DNA of 38,311 nt from contig SSFA01000038.1 of assembly GCA_008015155.1 (NCBI GenBank), forward strand, positions 1 to 38,311. The letters run 5' to 3'. Below, in pieces: positions 16,375 through 25,490 of this stretch (the stretch's first letter is position 1; every line of letters begins with the position of its first letter). This DNA is from Thiothrix sp. (GTDB taxonomy: Bacteria > Pseudomonadota > Gammaproteobacteria > Thiotrichales > Thiotrichaceae). The notes under the pieces were generated by a model, which was given only the letters and a program-made list of their open reading frames with translations, had not been told where the DNA came from and made no database searches. The translations under genes were made by a program, and so were the position numbers.

Positions 16375-16404
16375 AAAACAAAGTGTGCAGGATCGCACAC
16401 TTTG
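16375..16404 (-). terminator. Intrinsic terminator/attenuator after hcp
   Basis: On the coding strand CAAAGTGTGC, a 6-base loop and GCACACTTTG form a perfect 10-bp stem, followed by TTTT. It starts 15 bases after the hcp stop codon. It would cap most transcripts after hcp and lower expression of effector 1, vgrG and rhs relative to the tube protein. Confidence 0.7.
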
Positions 16405-16418
16405 CTCGCTTAACCAGA

Positions 16419-16829
16419 TTAAGCAGTTTTTGGCCACTGGCCATCGTAAGAAGCTCCACCATAGGTGATGTGTTCTGCACTTACATCAAAATGGATATAC
16501 ATGTTGTTGTCTTCTCCTAAAGAGATAAACTCTACTTCGTGCTTTATTACATAACCATTCTCCCACTTTAGTTTAATTAAGGTGCCTTCTTCGTGTGATT
16601 TGTTAAACGTGATCTCTCCGGTAGTAGGTTTGAACTTGCCGTTCAATAAGCTTTCCATAATATCCGATTTGTCGGTAGCTTCCACGGTTATTGATATGAT
16701 CGCATTGGATGGGTCTGAGGAAACACGACCTGATGCATCTGCAGAACGAGATACATTGTAGTTTAATTTTAATACTTTTTGCTCATCTCCACCATTGAAT
16801 TTCAATACTGCTCTAGCGTTTTTTGCCAT
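16419..16829 (-). CDS. tssD: TssD (Hcp) inner tube protein
   Basis: 136-aa beta-rich protein of the T6SSiii Hcp type: AKNARAVLKFNGGDEQKVLKLNYNVSRSAD at the start, a central GRVSSDPSNAIISITVEA, then TTGEITFNK and a C-terminal FDVSAEHITYGGASYDGQWPK. It forms stacked hexameric rings pushed out by the sheath and acts as carrier for small effectors. No signal peptide. The gene directly downstream is a putative Hcp-cargo effector. A terminator right after the gene suggests hcp is the most abundant message, as in other systems. Confidence 0.9.
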   Translation of the reverse strand: MAKNARAVLKFNGGDEQKVLKLNYNVSRSADASGRVSSDPSNAIISITVEATDKSDIMESLLNGKFKPTTGEITFNKSHEEGTLIKLKWENGYVIKHEVEFISLGEDNNMYIHFDVSAEHITYGGASYDGQWPKTA

Positions 16830-16888
16830 TGTTGTTAAAAATTTATACGGGTTTATAGTTAATTTAATTGCGAATGTATATTGTCTTG

Positions 16889-16945
16889 TTAAGAGCCGGT
16901 TAAAAAATCACCTCGGCGATATGGATAGTACCATCTATTGGTCAT
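16889..16945 (-). other. 18-codon ORF overlapping the end of tssQ
   Basis: The ATG overlaps the tssQ stop (ATGA). The 18 codons (MTNRWYYPYRRGDFLTGS) are rich in aromatic and basic residues. It might be a lost C-terminal tail of the lipoprotein in a shifted frame, or chance. Too short to call a gene. Confidence 0.15.
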
Positions 16946-17448
16946 GGCGATAACACCGGTGCATCATTTAACCACTGATATTTCATATTTCTTTGCTTAG
17001 TAAGTAGTTTATGATTCCGGATGTTTTCCAAGAACACAAAGACCTCCTCTTTTTTACCTTGGGCAACAGACAGCTCTTTATCAGCAATAAAGTAAACAGG
17101 GTATTTTTTCCTGTATCCTTTCACTGGCTTGATCACTTTTCCTGATTGTACTTTGTAGAGGTACAGTGGTTTATTCCCACGACCTTCGGATTTATCTACC
17201 AAAATGATCTCGGACACACGAAGTGTTAGGGTACTTTTGGCCACCGCTTCCTTGTAGGTCATCTGATGGACAACTTTACCATCTTTCTGTGTTAACTCTT
17301 CTGGAAAAAGATCAACCACATATCGTTTTTTAAGGCTGTTTCTGGTTTGTTTACTTTCATCTGCACAACTGCATAGCAAAACAGCGCTGGTACAGATCAA
17401 AAAGAACATCCAACGATATATAATAAAGGCCTTTCGGTATGGAAACAT
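16942..17448 (-). CDS. tssQ: Probable TssQ lipoprotein
   Basis: 168 aa with a lipoprotein signal peptide (MFFLICTSAVLLCSC, lipobox LCSC with the cysteine at about 28) and acidic ADE after it. The mature part is soluble and beta-rich (YLYKVQSGKVIKPVKGYRKKYPVYF). It lies between tssC and hcp on the same strand. T6SSiii has a dedicated lipoprotein, TssQ, as part of its envelope complex with TssN, O, P and R. Assignment rests on location, size and lipobox; no diagnostic motif was recognised. Confidence 0.6.
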   Translation of the reverse strand: MFPYRKAFIIYRWMFFLICTSAVLLCSCADESKQTRNSLKKRYVVDLFPEELTQKDGKVVHQMTYKEAVAKSTLTLRVSEIILVDKSEGRGNKPLYLYKVQSGKVIKPVKGYRKKYPVYFIADKELSVAQGKKEEVFVFLENIRNHKLLTKQRNMKYQWLNDAPVLSP

Positions 17449-17515
17449 GGTATAAACTCAAGCAAAGGGAACCTGTTTTGAAAGATTACAGGCTCCATAA
17501 TATGTTCTAATTGAT

Positions 17516-18862
17516 TTAATCCTGCACGTATTCTGCACCCCACTCATTACCATCATCACCTTTGTGTCCATCCAATTTGATCACAAAGCTTTTTGCAGGG
17601 AAATAAGGGGTAAGACGAATGTCCAACCAAACTCGGTCCTTCTGGTGTCGGTCTTGCTCGAAACGTACAATTTTGAATTTCTCAATCAGTTTATCTGCTC
17701 CTTTAATTCCGTCTAAAAACCTAACAATCTGTCCTCTCAAATCTTCTTCGTTTTTAGAATTCCAGTTCTCAAATGCTCGCCGATTTAGAAAATCAAGCAA
17801 TACTTTAGTCACGTGATCAAATACACGTACTACAGAATAAGTTTGCAGGCCAATATTGTCCCCGTTAAATAACGTTTTGGCAGAAAAAGCCATGATCTTA
17901 CCATACTCATTAACCATGGGTACTAGTCCCATTTTCTCCAATTGAGAAATCTCACTTTTCTTCAGCTCAAACTTCACGGCATCCACTTCGTTGATGCTAC
18001 CGTGTTTTTTACCTGCAGCAACCTGTGACATGAGGGTTTTATAGATTTTACCAGCTAAGGATGTCGATGGTGGGATATAGACATTTTCTTCTTCGCCAAC
18101 TTCTTCAGCCCTACCTCGACCTACGATCCAGTTGCACGTCATGATCACATTACTCCGGTACACCTCGCCACCTGTCAGGTTTGCAGAATGAAATAAATCA
18201 ACCACATCGTCCATTTTATCCAAATGAGCGAAATCGGTCACGAGCATCACTTTGTTTTCGTTGCAAATCTTTGCCCATTTTTCTACCACTTTGTTTGAGC
18301 CCAAATAGCCCGGAATGGCAAGAATGGAATAGTTATCGCGCAAGTCTAAACGATCATAATACTGTTTAAATTCAGCTCCTATGTGGTCAATGAAGATGGG
18401 GTTGTCTAGATCTGTAATTTGCTCTAGAGACGCATTGATGATATGCACATTGTCTACCTTATCGAGCTCTGTGTTTTTGTAAAACTGTGCAACTGTTCTG
18501 TAACTGGTTTCTAGCTCCCTGGTCTGATCAAGGGTGTTTTTTAAGTTTTTCTTGATCGAATTAGCTGCCGTTGTTGCTTTGGTTTTACAGGACTCTATCA
18601 TTTTGTCGATAGAATCGTTGTTTTCTAATAAGCTAACCCAAAGGCTTAATTTCTGTAGCAGTTCTTTCCGCTCATCACTTTTGGCATGGTCAGTCAGGAA
18701 GATCTGTTTACGTGCTTTTCTGCCTGAGTTCATATTAGCGATTCCATCGATAACGGATTCGATGAAACTGAATCCGCCTATTTTATCTAAAAAATTGGGC
18801 GAACCGGCAGGTTGTTGTACTTGCTGCGTTTGTGTTTTTACAGCAGATGGTGTAGTTGACAT
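17516..18862 (-). CDS. tssC: TssC sheath large subunit
   Basis: 448 aa, TssC of the T6SSiii type. An N-terminal low-complexity lead (about 1-25) precedes GGFSFIESVIDGIANMNSGRKARKQIFLTD. The middle has the sheath core (YDRLDLRDNYSILAIPGYLG; NVIMTCNWIVGRG). The end is a beta-rich handshake region (DIRLTPYFPAKSFVIKLDGHKG). It pairs with TssB to build the contractile sheath around the Hcp tube. It follows tssB directly, as expected. Confidence 0.9.
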   Translation of the reverse strand: MSTTPSAVKTQTQQVQQPAGSPNFLDKIGGFSFIESVIDGIANMNSGRKARKQIFLTDHAKSDERKELLQKLSLWVSLLENNDSIDKMIESCKTKATTAANSIKKNLKNTLDQTRELETSYRTVAQFYKNTELDKVDNVHIINASLEQITDLDNPIFIDHIGAEFKQYYDRLDLRDNYSILAIPGYLGSNKVVEKWAKICNENKVMLVTDFAHLDKMDDVVDLFHSANLTGGEVYRSNVIMTCNWIVGRGRAEEVGEEENVYIPPSTSLAGKIYKTLMSQVAAGKKHGSINEVDAVKFELKKSEISQLEKMGLVPMVNEYGKIMAFSAKTLFNGDNIGLQTYSVVRVFDHVTKVLLDFLNRRAFENWNSKNEEDLRGQIVRFLDGIKGADKLIEKFKIVRFEQDRHQKDRVWLDIRLTPYFPAKSFVIKLDGHKGDDGNEWGAEYVQD

Positions 18863-18887
18863 ACGATTTTATACGATTATTTCTTTT

Positions 18888-19331
18888 TTAATTGTTTTCT
18901 AGTTCTTTAATGGTGCTTTTGAGTGTATCGATGAACGCAGACTTCGCTTGATCGTCTTTTAGCATATTGGCTAGTACTTTATTGTTCCTCAATTGACGGA
19001 CAATATTGTTGTACTGCTCCTGCTCATTGCTTAAACCCTGTAGAAATGGGGAATTCTGTGTCAGGTTTTTAGGAGTAAAGTCTCCCAAGTTTTTGAACTT
19101 AAAGTTCTCTTCTACGGAAGCACCGTCTTCTGTTTCGTGTGTAATGGAAATGGATGGAGAGAAGTGTTTGAACACATCTTCTACTGTTTTTAGCCCCGTA
19201 ACAATTTCAGGGTTAATGGTGTCTTCACTAGTCAGTTTGCTAACTAGCAATGATTTGTTTTCTTGGATCTCTTGGATCGCTTCGTTGGCGTCTACTTTTA
19301 CTTCGTTACCTCCAACGCCATAGCTGAACAT
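18888..19331 (-). CDS. tssB: TssB sheath small subunit
   Basis: Preferred start MFSYGVGGNEVKVDANEAIQEI (ATG 19331, 147 aa), the conserved start of T6SSiii TssB. A longer frame to 19457 adds 42 basic residues without family character and nearly reaches tssK, so it is rejected. Conserved parts: NKSLLVSKLTSEDTINPEIV, VEDVFKHFSPSI and the C-terminal helices (LRNNKVLANMLKDDQAKSAFIDTLKS). It forms the sheath with TssC, encoded 25 bases downstream. Confidence 0.88.
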   Translation of the reverse strand: MFSYGVGGNEVKVDANEAIQEIQENKSLLVSKLTSEDTINPEIVTGLKTVEDVFKHFSPSISITHETEDGASVEENFKFKNLGDFTPKNLTQNSPFLQGLSNEQEQYNNIVRQLRNNKVLANMLKDDQAKSAFIDTLKSTIKELENN

Positions 19332-19466
19332 GCTCATATTTATTGTGGATTTTAATTGTGATTTTTCGTTAGTTATAGGCCCTTTTATAGGCAGCTCTTG
19401 TGGAGCTCCTATTCTCTTTTTAATTTGTTTGATTAGGTTTCTGAAAGACAGCACCACTTTTTTACT

Positions 19467-20612
19467 TTAATCAAGTACACTCCATCCAGCTGCTACCTTA
19501 GCAATAGGAGTGATATCTTTTTCAGTGACCACGATACTTTCCTTCCGTTGACCGATGTAATCAAGACCACTCAGTTTTGCCAGGATACGCTCCAAACTGT
19601 TTAAGAGATTCTCGACATCCTGAAAGTGTTTGCCGCAATTATTGTGATCATAATTTATTTCGGCCACCGTAGAGAGCTGATTAAGCAAGGTATTGGGTGC
19701 CACGTTGCTCCACTCGTACGCATAATTGAGCATCTCTTCTAGGGCGATGGAAGGCATAGCTTGGGTAGCATTGTATAGATGGAGTGCCTGCCGAGCAAAA
19801 ACATCAATCATATACACAGGGGCTTGCTCCGGAATAATGTTACGGAATTGAAAATAAGTGTCTGCGAAGTAATTAATTAAAGTACTGCATAGTGATTTTA
19901 CCTGCGGTGCAAAGGCCGCATTTTGCTGTGCACTAGGTGTTTTTTGTATGATTTTGAACGCATACTGTTGCAGGCTTCGCATCTTTGCTCCAAAGTCAAG
20001 ATGATAAGCGATTAATCTAGGATGGCTTCGAATACTTGTACATGGAGGGATGAAGTCCTCGTCGGCTGTGATCAAATTCGAGTTAAGGTTTACTTTTCCC
20101 ATGATCAAATAGTTCCCACCGGTGTGGCTTGTATCAATGACAGATGCTTGTACCAATTCAACATAATACTTCGGTAATGTATTAGGCTGCCTGGGAGGCA
20201 CTTCTTCTGGATCGAGATCTCCAAATGCAATTTTATCAAATGGGTTTACAGCTATTAGAATGTAATAATTTTTATCACTGTCTTGTTGATCCTCTTTGAT
20301 CGAGTTTGCAAGTGCTTTTACGCTTGCCTGGTAGTCTGATAGGCTAATACGATACCCAGCTGCAGTAACGGCGTTGCAATTTTTGATCGTCAGCTGGACA
20401 TCATTCGTTGCGGTATTATAGACTTGAAACATCGTATCTTTTTCGTGTTTCTTGTCAAGTGGTAGTAGTCCGTAGTTAAACCTGTTTAAGGCAAGGGAGT
20501 TTCCATCTCGTGAAGTATCGATGAAAAAACTCTCCTGCGCATCAAAATGCTTTTGTGAGATTTTCATCCCATCCATCCAGTTTACGGCAAAATGCTCGAT
20601 AGGCTTTATCAT
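19467..20612 (-). CDS. tssK: TssK baseplate subunit
   Basis: 381 aa with the TssK-type opening (VNWMDGMKISQKHFDAQESFFID) and the beta-sandwich core. The middle carries the helical part (YHLDFGAKMRSLQQYAFKI). TssK links the baseplate wedge (TssE/F/G) to the membrane complex, here TssN and partners rather than TssL. It lies between tssN and tssB with short gaps. Length is normal for the T6SSiii version. Confidence 0.88.
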   Translation of the reverse strand: MIKPIEHFAVNWMDGMKISQKHFDAQESFFIDTSRDGNSLALNRFNYGLLPLDKKHEKDTMFQVYNTATNDVQLTIKNCNAVTAAGYRISLSDYQASVKALANSIKEDQQDSDKNYYILIAVNPFDKIAFGDLDPEEVPPRQPNTLPKYYVELVQASVIDTSHTGGNYLIMGKVNLNSNLITADEDFIPPCTSIRSHPRLIAYHLDFGAKMRSLQQYAFKIIQKTPSAQQNAAFAPQVKSLCSTLINYFADTYFQFRNIIPEQAPVYMIDVFARQALHLYNATQAMPSIALEEMLNYAYEWSNVAPNTLLNQLSTVAEINYDHNNCGKHFQDVENLLNSLERILAKLSGLDYIGQRKESIVVTEKDITPIAKVAAGWSVLD

Positions 20613-20632
20613 ATTATTTATTTGATTACGAT

Positions 20633-21538
20633 TTATAGGGTGTTGACTTTACTATGCTCTTCTTGATGTTGAATAACACGCTTGCAGATGACTGTATCAT
20701 TTTCAGCAATTTTATTATGCTTGATATCCTGCTCAAAGTCAATGTATTTTCTAGGGTGTACGATAGATTTTTTAGTATAGAAGATCCATGAATAGGCTTC
20801 ATGCTTATCATCTTGGAGCTGTATCATCCCATTAGGGTTCTTCGTATTGTAATCATGCGCGACCTTATAAAACCAATCGCCGAAAGTGATGTCTTTGGGA
20901 AGCGTCTTTGCTTTAATTTGAAACAAGTTCCCATCGCCCATGTTCTTAGCAAGCTCGACGTTAAGCACCATTAACTTATTATAGTCCACACCTGCAAAAT
21001 CGATTGGCTTCTGTCCAGATTGATGCTGCCAGGTCTTATAAATATCGAATGGGATATTCATAAACTGGATATAGCAGTATTGAAATAATTGCGGGATAAT
21101 GACTATGAGCATGCTTGTTAGTGCCATGACACTATAGCCTTCAAAAGGGCTTATCAAGTCAAATAGATGAATGAAAATATAAGCTCCAAGGGTTAAGCAG
21201 GCCAACGTAATTAGGATCTCAAAGGCCATATTAAAGTTTGCCGACTGATTGGGACTATGAAAATAATCACCTATCAAACCCACATGAAGCATGCCCAATG
21301 AAAAGTAGATTAGCTGCGCCAGTATATACCAATAAGGACTAAACATATTCCCAGAGAACCCTAAAAGACCAGGCAGTCCCAAACACAATGCACCTAGTAA
21401 CATGTAGCAAACAAGGACCTTACCCGGAAGCTTAGGTGTTTTCTTCTTCATGATGCCCAGTATGGTAGCTAGCACAATGAATAGTAGTGGCAGAAGCAGA
21501 TAGCGTATAAAGAATTCTTTTACTATTAAGATGTCCAT
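20633..21538 (-). CDS. tssN: TssN inner-membrane component
   Basis: 301 aa. About six hydrophobic helices lie in residues 10-165 (LLLPLLFIVLATILGIM; LVCYMLLGALCLGLPGLLG; YILAQLIYFSLGMLHVGLIG; and others). A cytoplasmic domain follows to the end (YNKLMVLNVELAKNMGDGNLFQIKAK...). This layout and the place between tssG and tssK match TssN, a T6SSiii-specific envelope protein that docks the baseplate. It lies 20 bases after each neighbour, within the operon. Confidence 0.85.
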   Translation of the reverse strand: MDILIVKEFFIRYLLLPLLFIVLATILGIMKKKTPKLPGKVLVCYMLLGALCLGLPGLLGFSGNMFSPYWYILAQLIYFSLGMLHVGLIGDYFHSPNQSANFNMAFEILITLACLTLGAYIFIHLFDLISPFEGYSVMALTSMLIVIIPQLFQYCYIQFMNIPFDIYKTWQHQSGQKPIDFAGVDYNKLMVLNVELAKNMGDGNLFQIKAKTLPKDITFGDWFYKVAHDYNTKNPNGMIQLQDDKHEAYSWIFYTKKSIVHPRKYIDFEQDIKHNKIAENDTVICKRVIQHQEEHSKVNTL

Positions 21539-21558
21539 TTATTGTGTTTTTTATTTGA

Positions 21559-22503
21559 TTATAAAAATGTGGAATACCCCAAAAGGTTATTATTCCCATC
21601 ATCCACTAGTGAGAAAGAGGAGACTTGTTTTTCCGTGATAAATGCTTCCTCGACCTTTACTGTAGCAGGCAAACAGTAGTCATACAGTGCTTGAAGCAGT
21701 TTACGGAGCTTACTGCCTGGAACATAGTCACTCAAACGCTGATAAGGAATGGGCCCATAATGTATGGCCCAATTTCTTTCACCGTCGAAATGGCTCCCAC
21801 TTAGCATCGAGCTAACACCCAATTGCATTTGAGAAAGCAGCAAAGAATCCGATAGGTCATTAATCTGGTTAGGAACGAAAGTAACCTTGACCGGCACCTG
21901 CAAAAAAGCGCCCATGCATTTCTCAAACCACCGCTTATCCCCACGAGATGAATGAAAGAAAGGGAGCAGATAAACAAATGTTTCTGCTGTATGTTTATCT
22001 AGTAGATCAATCAAAGGCCATAGCTCGCTGACCGTTTGCACAAGCATATTACTTTCTTCGGCGATAGCATACTTCCCTTCTGCTATAAGCGCATTAAGCA
22101 CCGCATAAGAAGATTCCATCTCAAAGGGCTGGAATAGCTTGCGCGCATCACGCTCAACTTGGCGTTGCTGCTGGATTCGTTTCCTGATCGTTTCAATCCC
22201 GCTTCCGATATCACCTAAAGATGGTGGATAAAAGAGTCCCTCTGGCAGATAGTCATATAGCCCTTCTCTGTGGGTTTCAATAACGACATGCCTTTCATCA
22301 AGCTCATCATATTCTTCCTGAATACTTTTGATGTCTTTGGAAAATGGTCTCTCATTACTTCCCACTCGCTTGATGAAAACTTGATCAATATTTCTGTGGT
22401 GCTTCAATAGGTTTAGCGCGACTATTTCCGCTTTGTAATCGGTGTGCAGGTCATTGTAAGCGACCTTGCTACTTATTATATCTTCAATTAATACTTCAGC
22501 CAT
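21559..22503 (-). CDS. tssG: TssG baseplate wedge subunit
   Basis: 314 aa, soluble, starting MAEVLIEDIISSKVAYNDLHTDYKAEIVALNLL. The central region (EGLFYPPSLGDIGSG...RQVERDARKLFQPFEME) is typical of T6SSiii TssG. TssG forms the wedge core with TssF, encoded 8 bases upstream, and with TssE. Divergent from proteobacterial TssG, so identity rests on the subtype iii pattern and on being directly after tssF. Confidence 0.82.
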   Translation of the reverse strand: MAEVLIEDIISSKVAYNDLHTDYKAEIVALNLLKHHRNIDQVFIKRVGSNERPFSKDIKSIQEEYDELDERHVVIETHREGLYDYLPEGLFYPPSLGDIGSGIETIRKRIQQQRQVERDARKLFQPFEMESSYAVLNALIAEGKYAIAEESNMLVQTVSELWPLIDLLDKHTAETFVYLLPFFHSSRGDKRWFEKCMGAFLQVPVKVTFVPNQINDLSDSLLLSQMQLGVSSMLSGSHFDGERNWAIHYGPIPYQRLSDYVPGSKLRKLLQALYDYCLPATVKVEEAFITEKQVSSFSLVDDGNNNLLGYSTFL

Positions 22504-22511
22504 TCGCTTTT

Positions 22512-24395
22512 CTATTGTACATCTTCATCTACCACTTGCACGAGGTATTCTATTCCATCTATTGCTTTGGCTACTATTTGATTCTTGAGCGAAACAGCCA
22601 TATTGTTCCAATAATTTTCTCCATAGAAACTATATGACGAAGGAACAATCTCAATGTTTATCGTTCGAATAAAGCCCTCTTTGGGCTTACTGCTAATCAT
22701 CGTTCCTCTTTTTATTCGAATGTCTTTGAGATCGTCTTTCAAGAATAACCGGCAGAAACTTTTAACATCCGCTATGGAAATAATCTTGTCCCTAGTTGTG
22801 AGGGCATATTTATATGCTTGTACAGCGTCTGAGCCTTTTTGCTCATCTTCACCACCTTCTGATTCTGTTAAGAGCATAATGCTTCTATTGCCCCCTGATG
22901 TCTTCTTCTGGTTAACGAGCAGTGTATCTGGTTGGATGTGGTTGGCCAGGGTGCAATGCGTAACCCAATAGGATGCTTTCATGTGGTCAGTATCTTCCAT
23001 GGGGTCCACAATCACGTAGTTAAGCCTCTGCGGGATATGTTTTCCTTCATTTTTAGCTTTTTGATCCAACGCACTCATCTGAAGGGCCATGCTTTTTAGC
23101 GTTTCAACAACCTTGTCTCGATCTAATGCACCGAATGCAGATACTTCATCTCGGGTAAGTTCAAGTACGTAGGAAATCATGTCCAGAGCATCTCGGTCAT
23201 TGAAACGTTCCATTCCACCTGTACGAACGGTATAGATCCCTTTCTTCAGTTGATCGGTTTGCGTAAAAGGAATCTCTTCATACTTCCTTCCAAATCCATC
23301 GATAATTTCATCCACATACAAAAAGTTTTCTCCTATTTCTGTTGATAGCGGAATGTTGTTTCCTATGCCATCAAGTTTAGATTCATGACTTTTCCATGCT
23401 TTGTTGTACACAGGGAAGGCATTCAAGATGAATGAAAAATCCTTCAAAATATCTACTGAATACTGTGGTGGGAATTCAAGTTCTAACCATAAATAATGTT
23501 TGTCCGAAATCAAAGCTTGAATATTTTCTCGGTCTTTAAGTGAATTCAATACCTCTGGCAGTGCTCCAGGATCACCAATCATCGCATGAGAAAGGCCTTC
23601 TAATTCAATAAATTGATGCGCATATCTACTTTTGATATTTTCTTCCATACGGGTGCGTATGGCATATTCATGGAATATTTCTTCATATCCTGACTTACGC
23701 GCTTGTTCTACATAAGTCAACCCTGATTTTACCTGGATTACTGTTTGGTTATTAGATACCTTGATAAATGGGAGAAGCTTGTATATAAAATCCAAGTGCG
23801 TAAAGCTTTGATTGGAACAGTATATACTTAAACGAGAAGGCAATGCCTCACTAGCATAGCTTGACACATCAACTCCCAAGATGATTTTTCGATGCCCGAC
23901 GATATGATCCGGAACCCTTGCAATGGGTGTTTTATTTAAACCGTCCGCTACGTGATAACAAGTATTACCCACCAACAGCATATCTACCTTTGCATTGGTT
24001 AACTGGATATGATCTACTGGCGTAAAAGGAATTTGTATATCGATATCAGAACCTCTCTTTGTCAAAGAAGAGAGCTCTTTTTTGATAAAAAATTCACTAT
24101 GACTAGGTAATACTTCGTTTAGTTGCACCGGCCTTGTAAACGCAATAGCATGAGCTGGTCGCGGATAGGTATAGAGCGATGGGGTCAATAATTTGGCTAG
24201 CTTTTCTAAGATTCTGGCACCAATAGACTGTACCTCATGATTTACCTTAAAAATTTCAGTACTGAAAGCTTCAATAAGTAACCTAACAAATGGGTCTACG
24301 GAATTAGGGCTTTTTAAGCCCCATAGTTTCACCGCATTTTGTAACATTCGGGCCTTGATGGCCTCTTTGGAAAATGTATTTAGTTGGGTGTTCAT
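22512..24395 (-). CDS. tssF: TssF baseplate wedge subunit
   Basis: 627 aa. The N-terminus has the TssF hallmark: VDPFVRLLIEAFSTEIFKVNHEV, then helices ending LEKLAKLLTPSLYTYPRPAHAIAF (about 35-90). Beta-rich phage-gp6-like domains follow, and near the end is a gp6-like SIADVKSFCRLFL segment. Two copies of TssF with one TssG make a wedge. It follows effector 2/immunity 2 and precedes tssG by 8 bases. Confidence 0.9.
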   Translation of the reverse strand: MNTQLNTFSKEAIKARMLQNAVKLWGLKSPNSVDPFVRLLIEAFSTEIFKVNHEVQSIGARILEKLAKLLTPSLYTYPRPAHAIAFTRPVQLNEVLPSHSEFFIKKELSSLTKRGSDIDIQIPFTPVDHIQLTNAKVDMLLVGNTCYHVADGLNKTPIARVPDHIVGHRKIILGVDVSSYASEALPSRLSIYCSNQSFTHLDFIYKLLPFIKVSNNQTVIQVKSGLTYVEQARKSGYEEIFHEYAIRTRMEENIKSRYAHQFIELEGLSHAMIGDPGALPEVLNSLKDRENIQALISDKHYLWLELEFPPQYSVDILKDFSFILNAFPVYNKAWKSHESKLDGIGNNIPLSTEIGENFLYVDEIIDGFGRKYEEIPFTQTDQLKKGIYTVRTGGMERFNDRDALDMISYVLELTRDEVSAFGALDRDKVVETLKSMALQMSALDQKAKNEGKHIPQRLNYVIVDPMEDTDHMKASYWVTHCTLANHIQPDTLLVNQKKTSGGNRSIMLLTESEGGEDEQKGSDAVQAYKYALTTRDKIISIADVKSFCRLFLKDDLKDIRIKRGTMISSKPKEGFIRTINIEIVPSSYSFYGENYWNNMAVSLKNQIVAKAIDGIEYLVQVVDEDVQ

Positions 24396-24414
24396 TTAGA
24401 TGTATTATAGAGAA

Positions 24415-24831
24415 TTATAGTGAGAGCCAACCTTTCAAATTTCCAATCACTACAAATATTAAAACCCAATAAAGGACTAGGCAGCAGTAGCCAATTATTC
24501 TATTCCTTTTTGTGTTTATAGCTGCATTTTTGAACTCATTATAAAGGTGATCAAAGTATTTTTTTTTGACAAAAACATAATAGTTAACAGATACTAAGAA
24601 TACCATTGCTAAAATAATCTGCCATCGCTTTTTCATAGTTAACGCACCATCAAATAAATCGCTACAAGCAATGAAACTATTTAAGAAAGCAAACGCAATT
24701 AACAGTAGAAAATATTGAAAAGCTACCAAGACTAATACGCTGTTAAAATATGGTGCATTGCTTTCATCGGGTTTACCATCTTTATATGCCAGATTAAACA
24801 ATAAAAAAATAAGATATCGTAATCGTTTCAT
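24415..24831 (-). CDS. Three-pass membrane protein, probable immunity to effector 2
   Basis: 138 aa with helices at about 32-50, 68-85 and 112-130. Its start (FLLFNLAYKDGKPDESNAPYF) and the KKKYFDHLYNEFK...NTKRNR motif before the last helix recur in the 367-aa protein at 13962-15065, and partly in the 147-aa protein at 15117-15560. Its ATG overlaps the stop of effector 2 (ATGA), so they are made together. A multi-pass membrane partner fits immunity against a membrane-acting toxin. Role inferred. Confidence 0.65.
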   Translation of the reverse strand: MKRLRYLIFLLFNLAYKDGKPDESNAPYFNSVLVLVAFQYFLLLIAFAFLNSFIACSDLFDGALTMKKRWQIILAMVFLVSVNYYVFVKKKYFDHLYNEFKNAAINTKRNRIIGYCCLVLYWVLIFVVIGNLKGWLSL

Positions 24832-25490
24832 CGCTTGTTCTTCTGAATGTGTTCATATAATCCCTCACCAAGATCCCAAGCAATCATTCCGACGTTTCCG
24901 GCTATCACAAGAGGTATTAACGCCGATCCGCCAAAAGTAGCAAGCCCAAGTAAAACCAGGCCCGCTCCAAGTTTGGCATAATTATTAAACGTGGGGTCTC
25001 TTATAGCATCAATGCCGTTGAGGCCAAGTCCGATCAGTCCAGTCGCTCCACCAGCCACACGTAAAAATCGAGATGATGGTAATTTCATAATACGAGCTCC
25101 AATATCAGCCTTTAAAAAGGATGCATCTAGGCAACCATTCATTATACTGAATGCATCCCAAGAAGAAGCTTCAACTGCAACAATTTCCTGGCGGGTCGAA
25201 CGTGAATGAGATGGCTGTGGTGGTTTATTGTTTCGATTACGTCCGTGAATCGGGTGTTCATCCATGTATATCTGAAGCTTAGACCGCATATCCGTTGACT
25301 TAGGGCGGTTGCCAAAAGTAGCAATGGGTGCTTTTAGGGCGAATATGAGATATTGGGGCCGAGTGTCGTCAAATGGATTAAATCGGCTATTGAACGGATT
25401 GGATCTGTCATTAAACGGATCATGAGGTTTATATTTGTGACGTGTGGTAAAATCGAGCGGTGGTTGTTTGCCGCGCCTTTCAAAAGACAT
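24828..25490 (-). CDS. Putative T6SSiii effector 2, membrane-acting (MSFER/DFTTR type)
   Basis: 220 aa. It opens MSFERRGKQPPLDFTTRHK, close to the start of effector 1 (15573-16325). Residues 20-45 repeat DPF/NPF units (NPF at 31-33 and 38-40) and 60-105 are Pro/Arg/Asn-rich. The C-terminus is Gly-rich and hydrophobic (about 144-158 and 172-204), ending WDLGEGLYEHIQ. No signal peptide. Overlapping downstream is a membrane protein of a family repeated beside effector 1. It is inserted between tssE and tssF, where no structural gene is expected. Toxin function is inferred. Confidence 0.65.
   Translation of the reverse strand: MSFERRGKQPPLDFTTRHKYKPHDPFNDRSNPFNSRFNPFDDTRPQYLIFALKAPIATFGNRPKSTDMRSKLQIYMDEHPIHGRNRNNKPPQPSHSRSTRQEIVAVEASSWDAFSIMNGCLDASFLKADIGARIMKLPSSRFLRVAGGATGLIGLGLNGIDAIRDPTFNNYAKLGAGLVLLGLATFGGSALIPLVIAGNVGMIAWDLGEGLYEHIQKNKR

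Noticed and set aside
18888..19457. Longer TssB start at 19457
   Set aside because: The extra 42 residues lack family similarity; T6SSiii TssB proteins begin near MFSYGVGGNEVKVDA.
24828..25490. NPF tripeptides as eukaryotic EH-domain ligands (host-targeted effector)
   Set aside because: Short motif likely by chance in an Asn/Pro-rich region, and a coupled immunity-like membrane gene argues for bacterial targets.
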